NCBI GenBank assembly: GCA_013176395.1
Contig: JABMLP010000008.1
Coordinates: 930,001 to 994,000, forward strand
Reading direction: 5' to 3'
Length of the DNA: 64,000 nt
DNA from: Venturia oleaginea
Taxonomy: Eukaryota > Ascomycota > Dothideomycetes > Venturiales > Venturiaceae
The stretch's first letter is position 1. Each line of letters opens with the position of its first letter. The notes beneath the pieces were generated by a model, which was not told the origin of the DNA, ran no database searches, and saw only the letters and a list, made by a program, of their open reading frames with translations. The translations under genes were made by a program, and so were the position numbers. Of this stretch, positions 44,608 to 57,529 are shown in pieces.

Positions 44608-47600
44608 GTCGGAAGGTCTCACAATCACGAACAAACGTCTCCCAGACAAAGGATTCAGACACAGAATCGGTAGTTGGACTTTCCCATCTCAACAGAGAGC
44701 CCATGTCCTTCAACGAAACGACATGATGGCAAGGCGGCGAGGCCCAAAGATAGAAATGGCGGTGAAAGTTTGCTCGATTCGGTTAGGGTTTGGGTAACAA
44801 GGATACCATAGGAGTCAGGACATTCTTCAGCATCACGGTGTGAAGGCGTTTTCTTCCGACATGCCACAATCTCGACCAAGAAATTCGAGTCCATGAGGCG
44901 CTAGAAAATTGAAGGGCAACGCTGGTGATACTCGTCGTCCATCCTGGGAAGTGGCTTCTCGACCCCACAAGCACGGCAAAGCCAACCACACGGCTGTCTG
45001 TTACGCAAGCCACGGGAACTGCGATAATGGGTCGGAGACGTGGTCATCGTTGATTGGCAATCCAGTGCCAGGGCTGCATACCAAGTGAACAGAAACCGCA
45101 ACTCCAACCTGTTCGCCTTGTGAAAACAAAATACTGAGCGCCATGGCGTCCTCAGGCCGCCTGGAATCGCTACAATTCTCCCTTGATTAGTCCAGAGCCA
45201 GTGACACGGCCAGCAAGCGGCAACGGAGCTTTTCGTAAACCTGGCTTCTGCCTTCTCACGAACCCATCGCCTCGGCCGCGGAGGCGTCCTCTCCATGGCG
45301 CGATCATCACTCTCAGTATGCACTCAGCCGCTCTTGCATATGGAACCTGACGAATAGGATCGTCGAACAGGGAAAGGCCAGCTGACTGCCGGCAGATGCA
45401 GGAACGGCTTCCGGCTTCAATGCCAGTGCCAGCGGGAAGATCTTGCTGCGGCTATGCGATCGATGTCAAAATGCTTTGCTTGGACCATGTATACAGTAGC
45501 AGCCAATATCAAATGTGTTTATATGTACTATGAGTTCTAAGAATATTCTCGAATGATTGATTTCGTACTGGTGGTGGCGATATTCCCTGGATGATATGAT
45601 CGGAATAAATGCGCCACACTGTCGATCCACGGAAGAACCATAAATTGAGTTACTATGACTGGGGATCGATGGCCGTAAAACTCAGCACGGTGTTGCCAAT
45701 GATTAGGGTAGCCTGTATTGTGATTTGTGACCCGCGCTCCTGGTTCCTTGCGAGTTGATCAAATTGGACGTCAGCCAGTTATAGCTTGCTGATGGTAATT
45801 GAAAAATGTCCGAAATGGTGCAATGCCTTGGCAGCCTCCGATTTCAGTTCGACAGCAGTGCCTTGAACAAGACTCGACGAAATGGTCCGGAAGGAATAGC
45901 CGTCCGGGTAATTGCAATCCTTGATATTGGTTCCCTAACGAAAGAATGAAAGAGAGACGGTGGGAACGAAACACGGTCCCGTCTGATCCCACGGTCGATA
46001 TTGACAAATATCGTTTCTCCAAGTTGGTACGGAATACGAAGTCAGCCAGGAAATCGCTCGATCAGCAGACGCCTTGAAATGGATGGTTCGATATGACTCG
46101 GGATGACGAGTAGCCAAAGGTGAGGGCCACGAGTACTGACCGCCTTGAGACTCTGTGTCAGTGGTTCTCTAGGAAGATAAAAATCTTCAGCCGCGCGGGC
46201 GTTTCCCTGGGATAGCCATAATCTGTTGGTTTCGTGGTGGAGAATGAGTTGTAGGAGGACCTCGGGAGTATGAAGGTGAGGTGAAGGTCGTCAATTCCAG
46301 GCACATAATACACTCGCTTCCAAAGACGACGGCTGCAATGCACGTTTATTCAGCGTGTGCATCACAGCACGCAAGTCTCCACGCGAACAATGTGTCACTA
46401 CGTGCTTCAGAACACCACAATTCCACGATTCGCTCGCCACTGGTGGTTTTACGATGCACGAAGTGACAGTGAGGAGGTTTCGAAACGCTTGCAAGTGTGA
46501 CCTTGTGGAGGATCCTCTTCTGGATAGTCTTTGAGTTGCCTCAGGGATTAGGCGTCCACAAGTACGACGACAGGGTCATTATTGAGGGGAGAAGGACAGG
46601 GAGATGGAAGACAATGGCTGAAGACTCCGCGTCAGAGATGCTGAACGGTGAGACTGAAGTTATTCACAAAGGAAACGCCCGACGCACAGCAATCATGTCG
46701 AGTCGTTCATGTGCAGTTGCGGCACGAAGTTGGAGTTTCAAAAGTCAGGCTGCATCTTTTGCTGAAGATACGCGCGCTTGGAAGCAGACGCAGAAGAAAG
46801 ATGCATGGGGGACCTTGCGGTAGTAGCCATTTTGCGATTTGCAGGTGATCCACTGCTGGTGCACGATGGAAACATTCGATTGTTCTCCCGCTTGGCTTGA
46901 GCACACAGATCATCGTCGGATAATGTGGTCGTGGGCCGTGGCCTCTCTCACGGAGAAGACAGCCTCTAGTTTCAATGCCATCCTTTGCAGCTGGAGAAGA
47001 GTTGAACCTACCCACGCCATCGGAATAGTCCATTATTGGATGACTTGCTTAGTCTTTTTCAGCAATGCCTACATTCGTGTGTCATCGGCATGATTTCTCT
47101 TCTAGACTTCTCCAAGAGAGGCTAAAACCGCCAGCACACAAGCTTGTCGGCACCATGCATTGCTCCAGAACCGTGGCACCAGCCCGCAAAGTATCCATAG
47201 TAGGGAAAAGTACCGACATCCCGTTCTCGCTCACGGCCCGTCCTTGGCAAGCATTTTAAACGCCCTAACAAAGTCAACCATTCACTTGACGTCTAACACC
47301 ATTGTTGGAGGTGTGGGGAGAGAGAGCCTCTTAGAAGTCGGCAAATTGAGAAAATTCGAAATTTACCTCTAGCGGACTAACACGTATCTCCAGCCTTGTC
47401 AGCTGTTTCGGCCTTTTGACACCTCGACCAGGAATCGGTCTTCCGCTGGCATTGACCATGGCCAATGCTTGTGCTGGAAAGAATGACACTGGCGGACTTT
47501 GCTGGGGCCCTTTTACTAGCCGACATCCCACACACTGAATCAGCCCGAGGTTCTCCTCTTCGCAAGGCTCGCCTCTTCCCTCCCTTCTCGAGTTGTCTGG

Positions 47601-49513
47601 AAGACGGACCTAATCACAATAATGCGGCGTCATACTCACGAAAGCCAACGATGGACACTATTTGTTTGGTGTTTCATAACACATGAACGCGTGAGGCGTG
47701 TCGTGGCCCTCAACTTGAATATAGATACTGCCTATTGCGCGAACTAACGTTACGGTCTTACCGCCAATTTCCATCGATATTTTTGCGATGTGTATCTTCC
47801 CGGCCGTTGATATCGCGATAGACAGGCCCTCAAAAAACAACGGACGACCGACAGGGATCGACGTGGCAGGGAGTCGAATCATCTGTCAGCGCGAAAGCCA
47901 CAAGGCGGGTCTGATACACTGGTCTACAGGGAATGTCGCGTCGGACGGCAGATGGCTTGAGCATCTGTCCAGGCCTTCTAGTTTTCGGAATGTAGCCCCA
48001 CAAACTGCGTGATTGGCTCTATCAAATCTCTGATTCTCCGCAAATAATCCTTCCATCGCGAGAGATACCAAGTGCTGGATTGGGCATAGGCGCTCGCTAT
48101 GGGCAAGGGAAAACAGGGCGAGAGCTCCGAACAAAACCACAGTTGCAGCACTATCAGCCGCCGCGTATTCAGACTCGTGCTATCTATTCGCGTCTCAGCC
48201 GCCGTGTTGTCACCATTCTTTCGCCTGATCCCAGTCCATGGTTCTTGCGAGGTGGCCGTGGGAGTGGCAGTCAGGTCGATGATCCAATGGCCGAATTTGA
48301 CCATGGCGCTTGCGCCCACCCCGGACCAGTGCTTGTTCGTTGTGTTTAGACGTATTAGTATCACCGAATCTGAGCTGACGTCTGCTACGGTGATTTCGAG
48401 GGTGATCAGAGGCCAGCCAACAGCACGCCAGAAGCTCGCGGTCACGGCTGTTCCATCTGCCAGGCTGGCAGCCAGGACTATTTTGGTGAACTACGTACTG
48501 GCCCGTACGAGACCCAGCGATCAGGCTTGTCTTCGCTTGTGCTCCAGACGCCGGATGGAATATCCCTTGAGTGCCCTCGTGGTACTGGCCTGATCCTTAT
48601 CCCTGTCGAGTGCCATGGATGGTGCTGCAGCCCACAAGAAAGCAAGCATTGGAGCGAAGAGGATGAGAAACGGCGGCTCGCAAAGTCTGATTCGCTCTCT
48701 AACGCCACACGATCCCTCTCTTGTTTCCCCCGCCTACCCCGATTAGCTGGGAGATTGATGAGGAGCTCTGAGCTTTGGAGCCGGGCTTCTGAATTCGGAG
48801 CACGCTGGAGGAGAGTCTTTTGACGCTGCTGGAGCGTTGGATAAGCCGCAGCGATCTCCAACCGGCCATTTAGGCACAGCCCGCCTCTGCATCTGCTGGA
48901 GCTGGACTATCCACCTGATTTCTGTGATTCCCTATCGAGTGGTCTCCAAGCTCTCAGCCTGCTGTATGTTCGCGCCGTTCCGCCATTGCATTCAATCGAC
49001 ATTCTGAGACGTCTGTTTGCATTCCCTCTCCTCGCACATCCTCTAGCTCTCTGCAACCCCCCCACAGCGAGTAAGTGAGCCGCTGTTCCTGCTGCTCGCT
49101 GCTCTGCTCTCCTGCAGCACGGATCTGCCACCTAGCGGACTGTGCTTCTTCTCTTGCAGTCTTGTCGGTCAGCAAGTGCCCTAGCCCATCCGGAATCTGA
49201 GCCCATTCGCAAGCATCCAACCGGCCTCTACGTGTAGGTGGCCCTCCGTTTTTCTGCACAGAATTCGTCGGTGCAGAGCACGCCAACGGCTAGTAATTAG
49301 CAGGACGAGACTTCTGTCCATAGTCTCAAACCCCCATCACGACACTCCAGGAGACGACAAGAGGAGCCTCTGTTTCATCCGTTTCCAGAACTCGCCGGCA
49401 CGGGTCAGAGCATTCATCAACCCACTATCATCCCTCCGTTATTGTTTCTCTCGTCCTCCATAGAAACATTAGCATCCGCCCTATCACCGATCCCGCGCCA
49501 TTTCTCTCTCGTT

Positions 49514-49633
49514 GACCAGACCAGACCAGACCAACCCAACCCAACCCAACCCAAACCAAAACCCAGCCAAACCACACCCAGGCCGGGCAGCCAACCAATC
49601 CAGCCAATCCAGCCAATCCAGCCAGTCAGTCAA
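49514..49633. repeat. Compound microsatellite: GACCA, then ACCCA, then CCAATCCAG units
   Basis: Runs of GACCA and of CCAAC/ACCCA are followed by three AATCCAGCC-type units, in the presumed stuA leader or promoter. Confidence 0.85.
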
Positions 49634-51193
49634 TCACAGGTCAGTCTATTTTTCTCTTGTCAGCAACCAGCCATCTATTCGCTCTGCCTTGGTTCTTTTT
49701 TCCTCTATGCCAGCCTTCGCGCGGCATTTTACGCACGGCTTTCCGCTCTCGCCTATCGAGAGAGGGCCAGGTGCGCCATGTCGTTCGTTCACACGACCCG
49801 GCTTCCGCACCAGGCAAGTTCCTAGCAAGTCGCATCCCAACCTCCTCCGCTTCTAAACCTCCATTCCCCCTCCCCCTCCACCTGCCTTTGCGCCTACTCT
49901 CTCGAGCGCATCTGCAATTGCCCCAATTCCATACGCTCTACCATACACTGGACGCATGTTCGTGCATCTCCCTCCTGCAAGGCCATCATTCCACCCTTCC
50001 CAATTGCTAACATCACTCCCAGGTGGTGGTAACCGGGTCAGATAGCTACAGCACACAAAGCTACACGCCGACGAAACCAACGACCCAGTGCGACGACTCT
50101 AACGACCTGTCACGATACGTCTCTTTGGAGCATCGCCAACTGTTGCCTTGCAATTGTTTTTTGCAATTTGTCGTCAGCCCGTCCACGATTGCGACCTGTC
50201 ATCTGTCAATTGCGTTTCATTTCACAGCTCCGCTTGATTGAAACGACAGACCAAAAGCATCCGTCCATCTCACGACCATTCTTTGATGTTTACGACTTGA
50301 GACGACCTTGACGACCGTAATTTGCTCCGAATCGCATCTTTAGCGTTCCTGTTGCCCGGAATATTTTACGATTGCTAAAAGCACCGCGCCGCTTTTTTTG
50401 GATCCCGGATTTGCCTCGTACAACCTGCACCTGTACCACCCATACATATCGATCCTCTCACCGGTTCTTCAGCACTGCCTGCCTGTTACGGAGAAGTACC
50501 AACCGCGCTTACCCTCACCCAATAAACGGTTTCTCTGTCTCAAAGCAGTACAACATTCGCCTCTTAGAGCAAACACCCGCTCTATCTACAAACCGTGTGC
50601 TCTCCCTCAACTCATTGCGCTTCCCCGGCTACCTGCACAGATCCTGTACATCGTTCGGAACAATCAGAAAATCTCTTGGCTTGATCTGCTCTAGAAGGTC
50701 TCGCTAATCTAAGGTCACTGGTTCAAAACTCCTCGTTTTGAGAGAACCGAATCTTGACCGTTGATACGCTCCCGGACTGACGTCCATCACCATCACAAAC
50801 GCAAAGCTGGAGCTCCCGTCGATTTCCCAGGTACACTCCTCTCGAGGCCCGGTCGACGGATCGTGGTATAATCCCCACTACACGCCACGCCCGACTGTAT
50901 CGAGTGAGCGGTTACCTGCACTGGGGCAGATTTCGCAGCCCGCGCCTTCTTCGGCCTCTTCATCGCCTCGAGGTGGATCATTCAGCGGCTCATCCGTCTA
51001 CAACGGTAGCAACGGATCTGCAACATCTTACACGCCTTCTGTGACTGGCCAAGCCAACGGCTTCAAAACGCCTTCCCCAGAACAGACACCCTCGTCGTAC
51101 CCTCGAGATAGTCACGGTCTAAACGAGAGTCAAGAATCTCCATACCCCCAGCAACCAGGATACAACTTTGGAGGTGAGGCTTCCTACAACAAC

Positions 51194-53064
51194 ATGAATT
51201 CAATTGCGCCATACGCCGACGTACATCAGCAACCACCTCACCTTGCCGCCCATCATTCTCAAATGTCGGGCCCGCCTTCAGGATTAGGGCATTACGCGTA
51301 CCATCAACAACCTCTGCAGCCGCAAACGTACCAAGCACAACAGCAGCCATATGGAAGCTACTCGTATGCGACGCAACAAGGACATCCCGTGACTTCAATG
51401 GGAAGCACGTTGATTCCACAGCCGCAACCACTTCCACTTCCAGGTTAGATTTTTCAACTTTCAGTACAAAACTCTAGCTAATTTATTGATTAGCCATGAG
51501 CGCGGGCATTGCTTCAGGGCTCACTGCATCCCAATTTCCATCAGGTCACACATTTGACGCAAGCGGGCAAATAGCCCCGCCGGGCGTGAAACCCAGAGTC
51601 ACCGCAACATTGTGGGAAGATGAGGGCAGTCTCTGCTTCCAAGTCGAGGCTAAAGGTGTTTGCGTTGCTCGTCGAGAAGGTAGCAAACTTTCGCATCCCA
51701 TCCACTTGCAGATCACTAACTGCTGCACAGACAATCACATGATCAATGGAACTAAGCTGCTTAACGTCGCAGGAATGACACGAGGACGTCGTGATGGTAT
51801 CCTTAAGAGTGAGAAGACACGTCATGTTGTCAAGATTGGTCCAATGCACCTCAAGGGTGTTTGGATACCATTCGATCGTGCTCTTGACTTTGCAAATAAG
51901 GAGAAGATCACGGAGCAGTTGTACCCATTGTTTGTTCATGACATTGGCGCACTTCTATATCATCCAACGAACCAGCAGGCACGCTCAGGTATGGCCAATC
52001 CAAGTGCTTTAGCAGCTGTAGACCGTCGTCGATCTGACAGTACCCGCTTTATGGCTGGTCCTCAAACCACGCAAGGCCCGTCGCTGCATCATCACCACTC
52101 AATGAGTCAGTCTATGAATGCCCAACCCCAGCACTCAATTGCTCCTCATCCTTCTGCTGGCGGTCGCCCTGGTCTTGACCGTGCACACACATTCCCAACG
52201 CCACCGACAAGCGCATCCAGCAACTTCGGTGTCAGTAGCCACGGAAGCTCTGATTATTGGAATGGTCAGCAAACCCAACCAGGCTTGTCCATCAACACCG
52301 AATTGAGCAATACGCGATCTGTCCCAACGACACCAGCTTCTACCCCTCCAGGATTGCAGCCGTATCAAACGAGCCAGGCGTACGAGGCTTCTCGCCAAGT
52401 GTACACTACGCCACAAAGCCAAGGACAATACCCATCGCAGTACAGAGGGCAGCAGCAATTTGGAGTTCCTCTCCCCAGCAGTGGCCTTCCGAAAACCGAA
52501 ATGGCGCCTCCCCCACGAGCCGGCGAGGTCGACGCCCAAGACGCCAAATCGCAACCTCCCCATGGTGAAGAGGAAGCCGAGCACGAACAAGAACCAGAAT
52601 ACACGCACACACCTGGGCAGTACAATGGTGCCAGGCAGAGTTCTTACAGCTACAATCCCAATGCAGGCGGCGTAGCTCGTGTCTCAGACGATGGCACATC
52701 TTCGCCACATCAGAACGGCTCAGGCCGTGCTACACCGAGAACAGTTGGAGCTCCAGAAGCCCAATGGCAACCTGGCTACTCTTCCCAACCTGGTCCTCAT
52801 GCTCCCGCGAGCAATGTCTACCAAGTAATGGAGCCTCGTGCTGTCAACGGCGAGCAACAATATGCCCAATATCCAAGTACATACGTAAACGGCGGCCTGC
52901 CCTCAGCCAAACGTGTGCGTGAGATTGACGATGATGAGGTTGAGGAAGGCCTTAAGCGTCAAAAGACCCATGAAGAAGGCGGACCAGTTGGCGGTGGAAG
53001 CAGCCCTTTCAATCCTACGAATCGGCCACGCGTTCAAGCAGTTCCCCGAAAAGTGACTCGGTGA
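51194..53064 (+). CDS. stuA: APSES-domain developmental regulator StuA
   Basis: Exons 51194-51443, 51494-51679 and 51731-53064 (introns 50 and 51 bp), 589 residues. StuA is a bHLH-like APSES transcription factor that controls conidiophore development, sexual development and often effector or secondary-metabolite genes. The APSES domain spans about residues 118-227: 'VTATLWEDEGSLCFQVEA', 'KGVCVARRED', 'MINGTKLLNVAGMTRGRRDG', 'HVVKIGPMHLKGVWIPFDR', 'KITEQLYPLFVHDIGALL'. The second intron interrupts 'RRED', is a multiple of three and has no stop. Then come 'GRPGLDRAHTFPTPPTSAS', Gln/Ser/Pro-rich tails and a C-terminal basic signal with 'AKRVREIDDDEVEEG'. The Met in 'NNMNSIAPYADVHQQ' is taken as the start because StuA orthologues begin with a similar 'PYxDVH' segment; an upstream extension in frame is possible. 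Confidence 0.93.
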
Positions 53065-54847
53065 TGCAGCCAGCATTCTCTGGGAGGCTTTTTGACTTGC
53101 AAAAGCGTTAAGATGTTACGATCACCATTAGACGGGTTGTCTGGATAGTCATTGCTAACGCCAACGATCGCCTCTTTCCATCCTTTCGTCGCCTCCACAT
53201 ATACGCCCCCGCCACGCTCCCTCGACGAAAAGCCCTCCGAATACTACTTTTTCCTTTGTTTGCAACGACTGGGCTTACGACGTTTACGACCATTCTACTA
53301 TCAACCTGTTTTACCACTTTTCACGAACCTTTTTCTTGATGCAACCACTTCATATTCACGATGAACGCTAAAACGAAAACCGCGCATGGTCATGTGTCTC
53401 AGAAACGCAATCGGGACCAGGCCCTTCATGACGGAGGCTCTCTTACGTAGCGAAGCAAGCGTTGATTTTCTTTGCCTGACTTGGATTTTTTGATCCCAAA
53501 CGACGCACGAAAATTCGACCCACGATACCAACAAATCGCGCCATGAACCACATACATATATTCGTATCGTCTTTTCCATCCTCTTCTAATTATCATTGGC
53601 TCTTTCGAGCTTGTCGGGACAATCAACATGGGACGGATCTGCTCTGGCTGGCTAGCCGAGCATTGGATTGGGCTTTTCACCTTAGAACACATACCCTGTC
53701 TGGGGGTATTAATTCTTGTCTGGCAAATTCTACTTGGTCTCTTCGATATTCGACATGTCATTCGCTACACTTCTTCTGCCGAACAAACGAATTTCTTTGA
53801 CATTTCTCTTCACCTTGTAGTGCGACTTCCTTTCTTCTCCTTATTTCAAATCGGCTGGACTGGAAATGGTATGGGAGTTGGGAGTGGAAGAAACCAAAAA
53901 ATGGAGGTGTTGGATGATGACAATGAATGGAGAGATGCTTGCCATGATTGATGTCTGGGTTGCGGTGATGAGGAATTAGTATCTTACATTTTGACCCCTG
54001 GTCCTGACCCTGACTGAACTCATGATAATGATGATCTCCAATCCAAAAAAGCTCGATAATTTTCTTCTCGTTCCTCCCTCACTTTTCGGACACCTTCCTT
54101 GGGAAGGAGATTGGTTGCGGTTCTCCCAGGCCGAAGAATGCCAACCATATCTCCAAAAGAGCTGACGTGTCTTCACGTCGCCTTCCTCTCTCCACTCCAT
54201 CGCTCAGTCCAATTCACCATCTCCTCCGGTCGACTGTTGGGATCCATCTCCTGCCTTTTGTTCTCTCCGTACCCCGTCACGACTATTGTCCCGACACAGA
54301 ACGGCCGCTACTATTTGCCTCCCTGGCTCGTTCGCATAACATAAGATACAAAGGCGAGTACAATACAGACCCTGTACTTGCTTGCTCTCTCTCTCTCACC
54401 CCTCCTACTTATATGTACGAGTGTTGAGACTTTGAAAACTCGAAATTTCATTCTATGAAGTCACTCACTCACTCACTCACTCCATCAGGAGGAAAATACG
54501 ACCTGCAGCGAGAAGATTTCAAGATTATTACGCCTGAGCCTGGATGGATATACGAGTCGTCATCCATAGAAGCGTAGGAAGCTGATGGGTGGTGGGTAAG
54601 GGCTTCTCGTCATCTCTCACATGGTATGATGTACCCCTTCCTACAATAGACTACCTCGTGTAATCTTACACAGTGTCTTATTGGAAGGGGTACAACATAT
54701 AGTATGTTGCCATTCATGGGAAGTTGGTTTCTTCGGCGTTCAAAGTCTCATTTGCAAAGTGGCAGTAAGGATGTAGAAGGTGAGCATTTGATCTGTCTAG
54801 TGAAGTGAGAATGCGAGTAGCTCATAATAGAATGACGACGGTTGCTA
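53065..54847. other. stuA 3' flank
   Basis: Pyrimidine-rich sequence, with an ACTC microsatellite at about 54463-54482. An ATG frame of 107 codons at 53628-53951 is hydrophobic but unsupported. No gene called. Confidence 0.5.
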
Positions 54848-56491
54848 TCAACCACTCGTCAAAACAACGCTCCCCTTCTTCTCACTACCAACCCTACTCA
54901 ACGGATGCCAACTCCGTCTCTTCATAGTATTACTCTGATTCTTCATCTCACCCACACCAAGCACAGGATTACCCGACGGCGGCAAGGGAAAACTCATCCT
55001 CTTACTCAGTCTCTTCTTCGTCTTACCCGGTTCGGGACTGTGAGAAGGCGAAAAATGATTCCCCGCACCACCAGATGTGTCATCCGAATCCTGCTGTCTC
55101 CTCCTCGATGACCGGCGTGAAGGCGAACGACCAAGACGTCTACGTGACGAATTGGCAGTGACGAGATTTTGCCGTTTTGAATTCTTTTGTGCGAGGAGGC
55201 CGGCATAGCCTGCCATGGAGAGATCGGGGTGGGTGGTAGTTTTGATGAGATCGTCCGGGTTCAACATATGTTCCAATTCTCTGATCTCACTTAATCCATA
55301 GTTTCCGAGACACTTGCCATCTTCGAAACGGATGTCAACACTTCTCCCCAGTTTTATCGAGAAGAAGCGGTAGGATCTGTTTTTCCCTGCCACACGTTCC
55401 CACTGAAATTCCTCTTCTGACAGGGTTTGACACTCAGCAATGGCATCTTTGAATATCTCGCCGCGAAGGAGACGGACGAGACGCGGTGAGGGTATATCAA
55501 AGAGTCCTGGTGTCGCTGATTCGTAATTTACGATGCGAATCGAAGTGAGGGTGCGCATGGAGTACAGTGCATCTCTAAGCCAAAGGCAGAGATTCAGTTC
55601 TAAAACGCCACCATAATCGCTTTTTCGAGGCAGAGGTCGCGGATAGTGCGAGAAGATGACCATAGTCTCCAGCTGTAGTCCTAGGGAAGCAAGGTCTACA
55701 CCAAGATGTCGTGAGTTATAGCAATCGTATGGGACGCCGCGAGGCAAGCGAAGAGCGAGATGTCGAATTGAGGAGAGACGGGCGCGAGGGAGCTGGGAGA
55801 TGTAGCGGGCTTGGAAGTGATCGTGGTCTGCCCAATGCTCGCTGTGGAGGCGAAACATGGACTTCGAGAAAGCAAGGTCGGATGCTTCGGCGTTAATTTG
55901 GTGACAGGTCTTCAGGAGTTGGAGTGAGGTCGTATTTGCCCAATCGCTGAAGACGTAGCCGTATATCTGGAGGCGGAGTTCGATAGGAATGCCCATGAAT
56001 GACGCTTCGAGTGGTGGTTGACACTCTGCCGTCTGAAATGATGGCGAGGTGCTGGTGTACCCTGCCTCCTCCTCTTGATCGTCTGATTCTGGTATGCTAG
56101 ATAGCATTCGTTTGTGCCATGCCGTGGGTCGAGTCTTGCTCAGCAAGCGGCTTTGGTGGACAGATGGTCTTCTTTGCGACGAAGTACTGTCAGCCGAAAC
56201 GGGCGAGACTTTGACGATAGACGGTATCTTGACCCGTTGATTGACAATGCCCTTATGCTCTTCCCTCCAATGAGTCTTCCTGTGCAAATGTTCCCGCACA
56301 TCCTCCTCGGCATTCCTATGAAGCTGTTTCCGCAAGGTCCTCAGTACACGTCTTATCGTAGCTGGTCCACGCCACTTCGAATGTGGTTGGTGTGCATTCG
56401 CCATGGGGAACGAATGAACAAATGGATCCATCTTCGAAAGAGAAGAAGGACGGTACTCAGAAATGTGACAGGAAGCCATAGCTGTAGCCAT
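54848..56491 (-). CDS. F-box-like / 2EXR-type protein, function unknown
   Basis: A single exon of 547 codons on the minus strand, starting at the first ATG in frame (56491, 'MATAMASCHISEYRPSS'). A Ser/Arg-rich N-terminus precedes 'FMGIPIELRLQIYGYVF' (about residue 170) and 'LLKTCHQINAEASDLAF'. This two-part motif is common in very large ascomycete families annotated as F-box-like, 2EXR or DUF7730. A Leu/Arg-rich middle part ('IRHLALRLPRGVPYDCYN') and a very basic Ser/Arg-rich tail ('RRRLGRSPSRRSSRRRQ') follow. Some relatives serve as substrate adaptors of SCF ubiquitin ligases, but that role is not evident here. Confidence 0.8.
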   Translation of the reverse strand: MATAMASCHISEYRPSSLSKMDPFVHSFPMANAHQPHSKWRGPATIRRVLRTLRKQLHRNAEEDVREHLHRKTHWREEHKGIVNQRVKIPSIVKVSPVSADSTSSQRRPSVHQSRLLSKTRPTAWHKRMLSSIPESDDQEEEAGYTSTSPSFQTAECQPPLEASFMGIPIELRLQIYGYVFSDWANTTSLQLLKTCHQINAEASDLAFSKSMFRLHSEHWADHDHFQARYISQLPRARLSSIRHLALRLPRGVPYDCYNSRHLGVDLASLGLQLETMVIFSHYPRPLPRKSDYGGVLELNLCLWLRDALYSMRTLTSIRIVNYESATPGLFDIPSPRLVRLLRGEIFKDAIAECQTLSEEEFQWERVAGKNRSYRFFSIKLGRSVDIRFEDGKCLGNYGLSEIRELEHMLNPDDLIKTTTHPDLSMAGYAGLLAQKNSKRQNLVTANSSRRRLGRSPSRRSSRRRQQDSDDTSGGAGNHFSPSHSPEPGKTKKRLSKRMSFPLPPSGNPVLGVGEMKNQSNTMKRRSWHPLSRVGSEKKGSVVLTSG

Positions 56492-57529
56492 ATAAATTAG
56501 GCAGGACAATGATGGTTTCAAAGTGATAGGCGAACTTCGGGCAGTAAATGCAATACAGCATCTGTTATAGAAGGGAAAAGCACACAGCGGGCCAACGAGC
56601 GGCAGTCTTAAGACGAGCTATGGCGGTCAACTGTTGGATCGATATCAGCGACCTGGAGAAGTCCATAGTTGCGTGGTCAGGACAAGGATGGTGAGACCTT
56701 CTCGAATCGGCTGTTGGAAAGTCCCCGCCCCGCAGATCAGCCTGACGACTGAGCACATTTCGCATGCCATTGCTATCAAAGGAAGGCCCATAAGCACTCT
56801 GGACGATGAAACACCACCATCAAGCTTAAAACCGCACGACTCTGTGATATCGTGCGCAAGGGTTGTATCACAAAGACAAAGGATTCTCCTCGTATGGCAG
56901 GATGCGACCAAGAGGAGCCGAAAGGGCCGTAAGAGTTATCAAGGAGGCTGGCTGGTTGGAGGTTGGACTTCTACGGCCCGTCTTTCGCCAAGGCCAAGCT
57001 GTCAACTCACAGGCCGCGGCACTCGGGTGACAAGTCACATATGGAACCTGGAATCCAGTTTGATGGGTTTGACAGTCCTGCATCTGCGTTTGGGCATTTG
57101 TGGAGGGGGCAATGAGCGTGACAGATTCGAGACGGCAGCCATTTTCGGATCTAGTCACGGGATTAGGGTAAGAATAGTCCCCTGGTCAATCTTGGACAGT
57201 GATAATATTCACTTGAGATGGCTGAATTTATCCCACCATCAATAATCTAGGTATCATCTTGAAATCATCCTTACAACCCCGCTCTCAATGCCACATGTTC
57301 CAATATCAAGACCTCAGCGGAGCACCAGGCCTAACATCCTCCCGACGCTTCCCATTGTTTTCTCGCAACACCCTATGTCGCGACAACAGCTGGGATATCA
57401 TGAAGTGGCTCACATCCTCATCAGCCCAGTACGACAGATGACTAGCAATACTAGCCAGTAAGGATATATCGAAAGCGCCCCTGGAAGAACATGTTAATGG
57501 CGTGCTCCGAATGTGTCTGGAGAAACGAC
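56492..57529. other. Intergenic region
   Basis: 1.0 kb. A 203-codon plus frame at 56634-57245 begins at a TTG and shows no domain; it is considered chance. Confidence 0.5.

Larger units (their letters stand above)
40075..51193. other. 11-kb gene-empty region upstream of stuA
   Basis: No frame here shows a domain, a start with context plus splice support, or protein-like composition over a useful length. It holds the inverted-repeat element at 43045-43226, minisatellites at 44543-44607 and 49514-49633, and at its right end the likely transcribed leader of stuA. From about 50765 the frame of stuA exon 1 is open and protein-like (for example 'GSSVYNGSNGSATSYTP') but contains no ATG before 51194, so a spliced 5' coding exon is possible. 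Long leaders and promoters are known for StuA/EFG1-type genes. Confidence 0.5.

Noticed and set aside
44760..44800. Telomere-like GGTTAGGGTTTGGG
   Set aside because: Single short occurrence, not an array; no evidence of an internal telomere.
48099..48593. 164-codon plus frame with an opposing 155-codon minus frame
   Set aside because: Neither has a recognisable domain or start context; both look random in GC-balanced sequence.
53628..53951. 107-codon hydrophobic frame after stuA
   Set aside because: Pyrimidine-rich sequence yields Leu/Phe-rich frames by chance; no other support.
56634..57245. 203-codon plus frame
   Set aside because: Begins at TTG, no ATG nearby, no domain and no splice signals that improve it.
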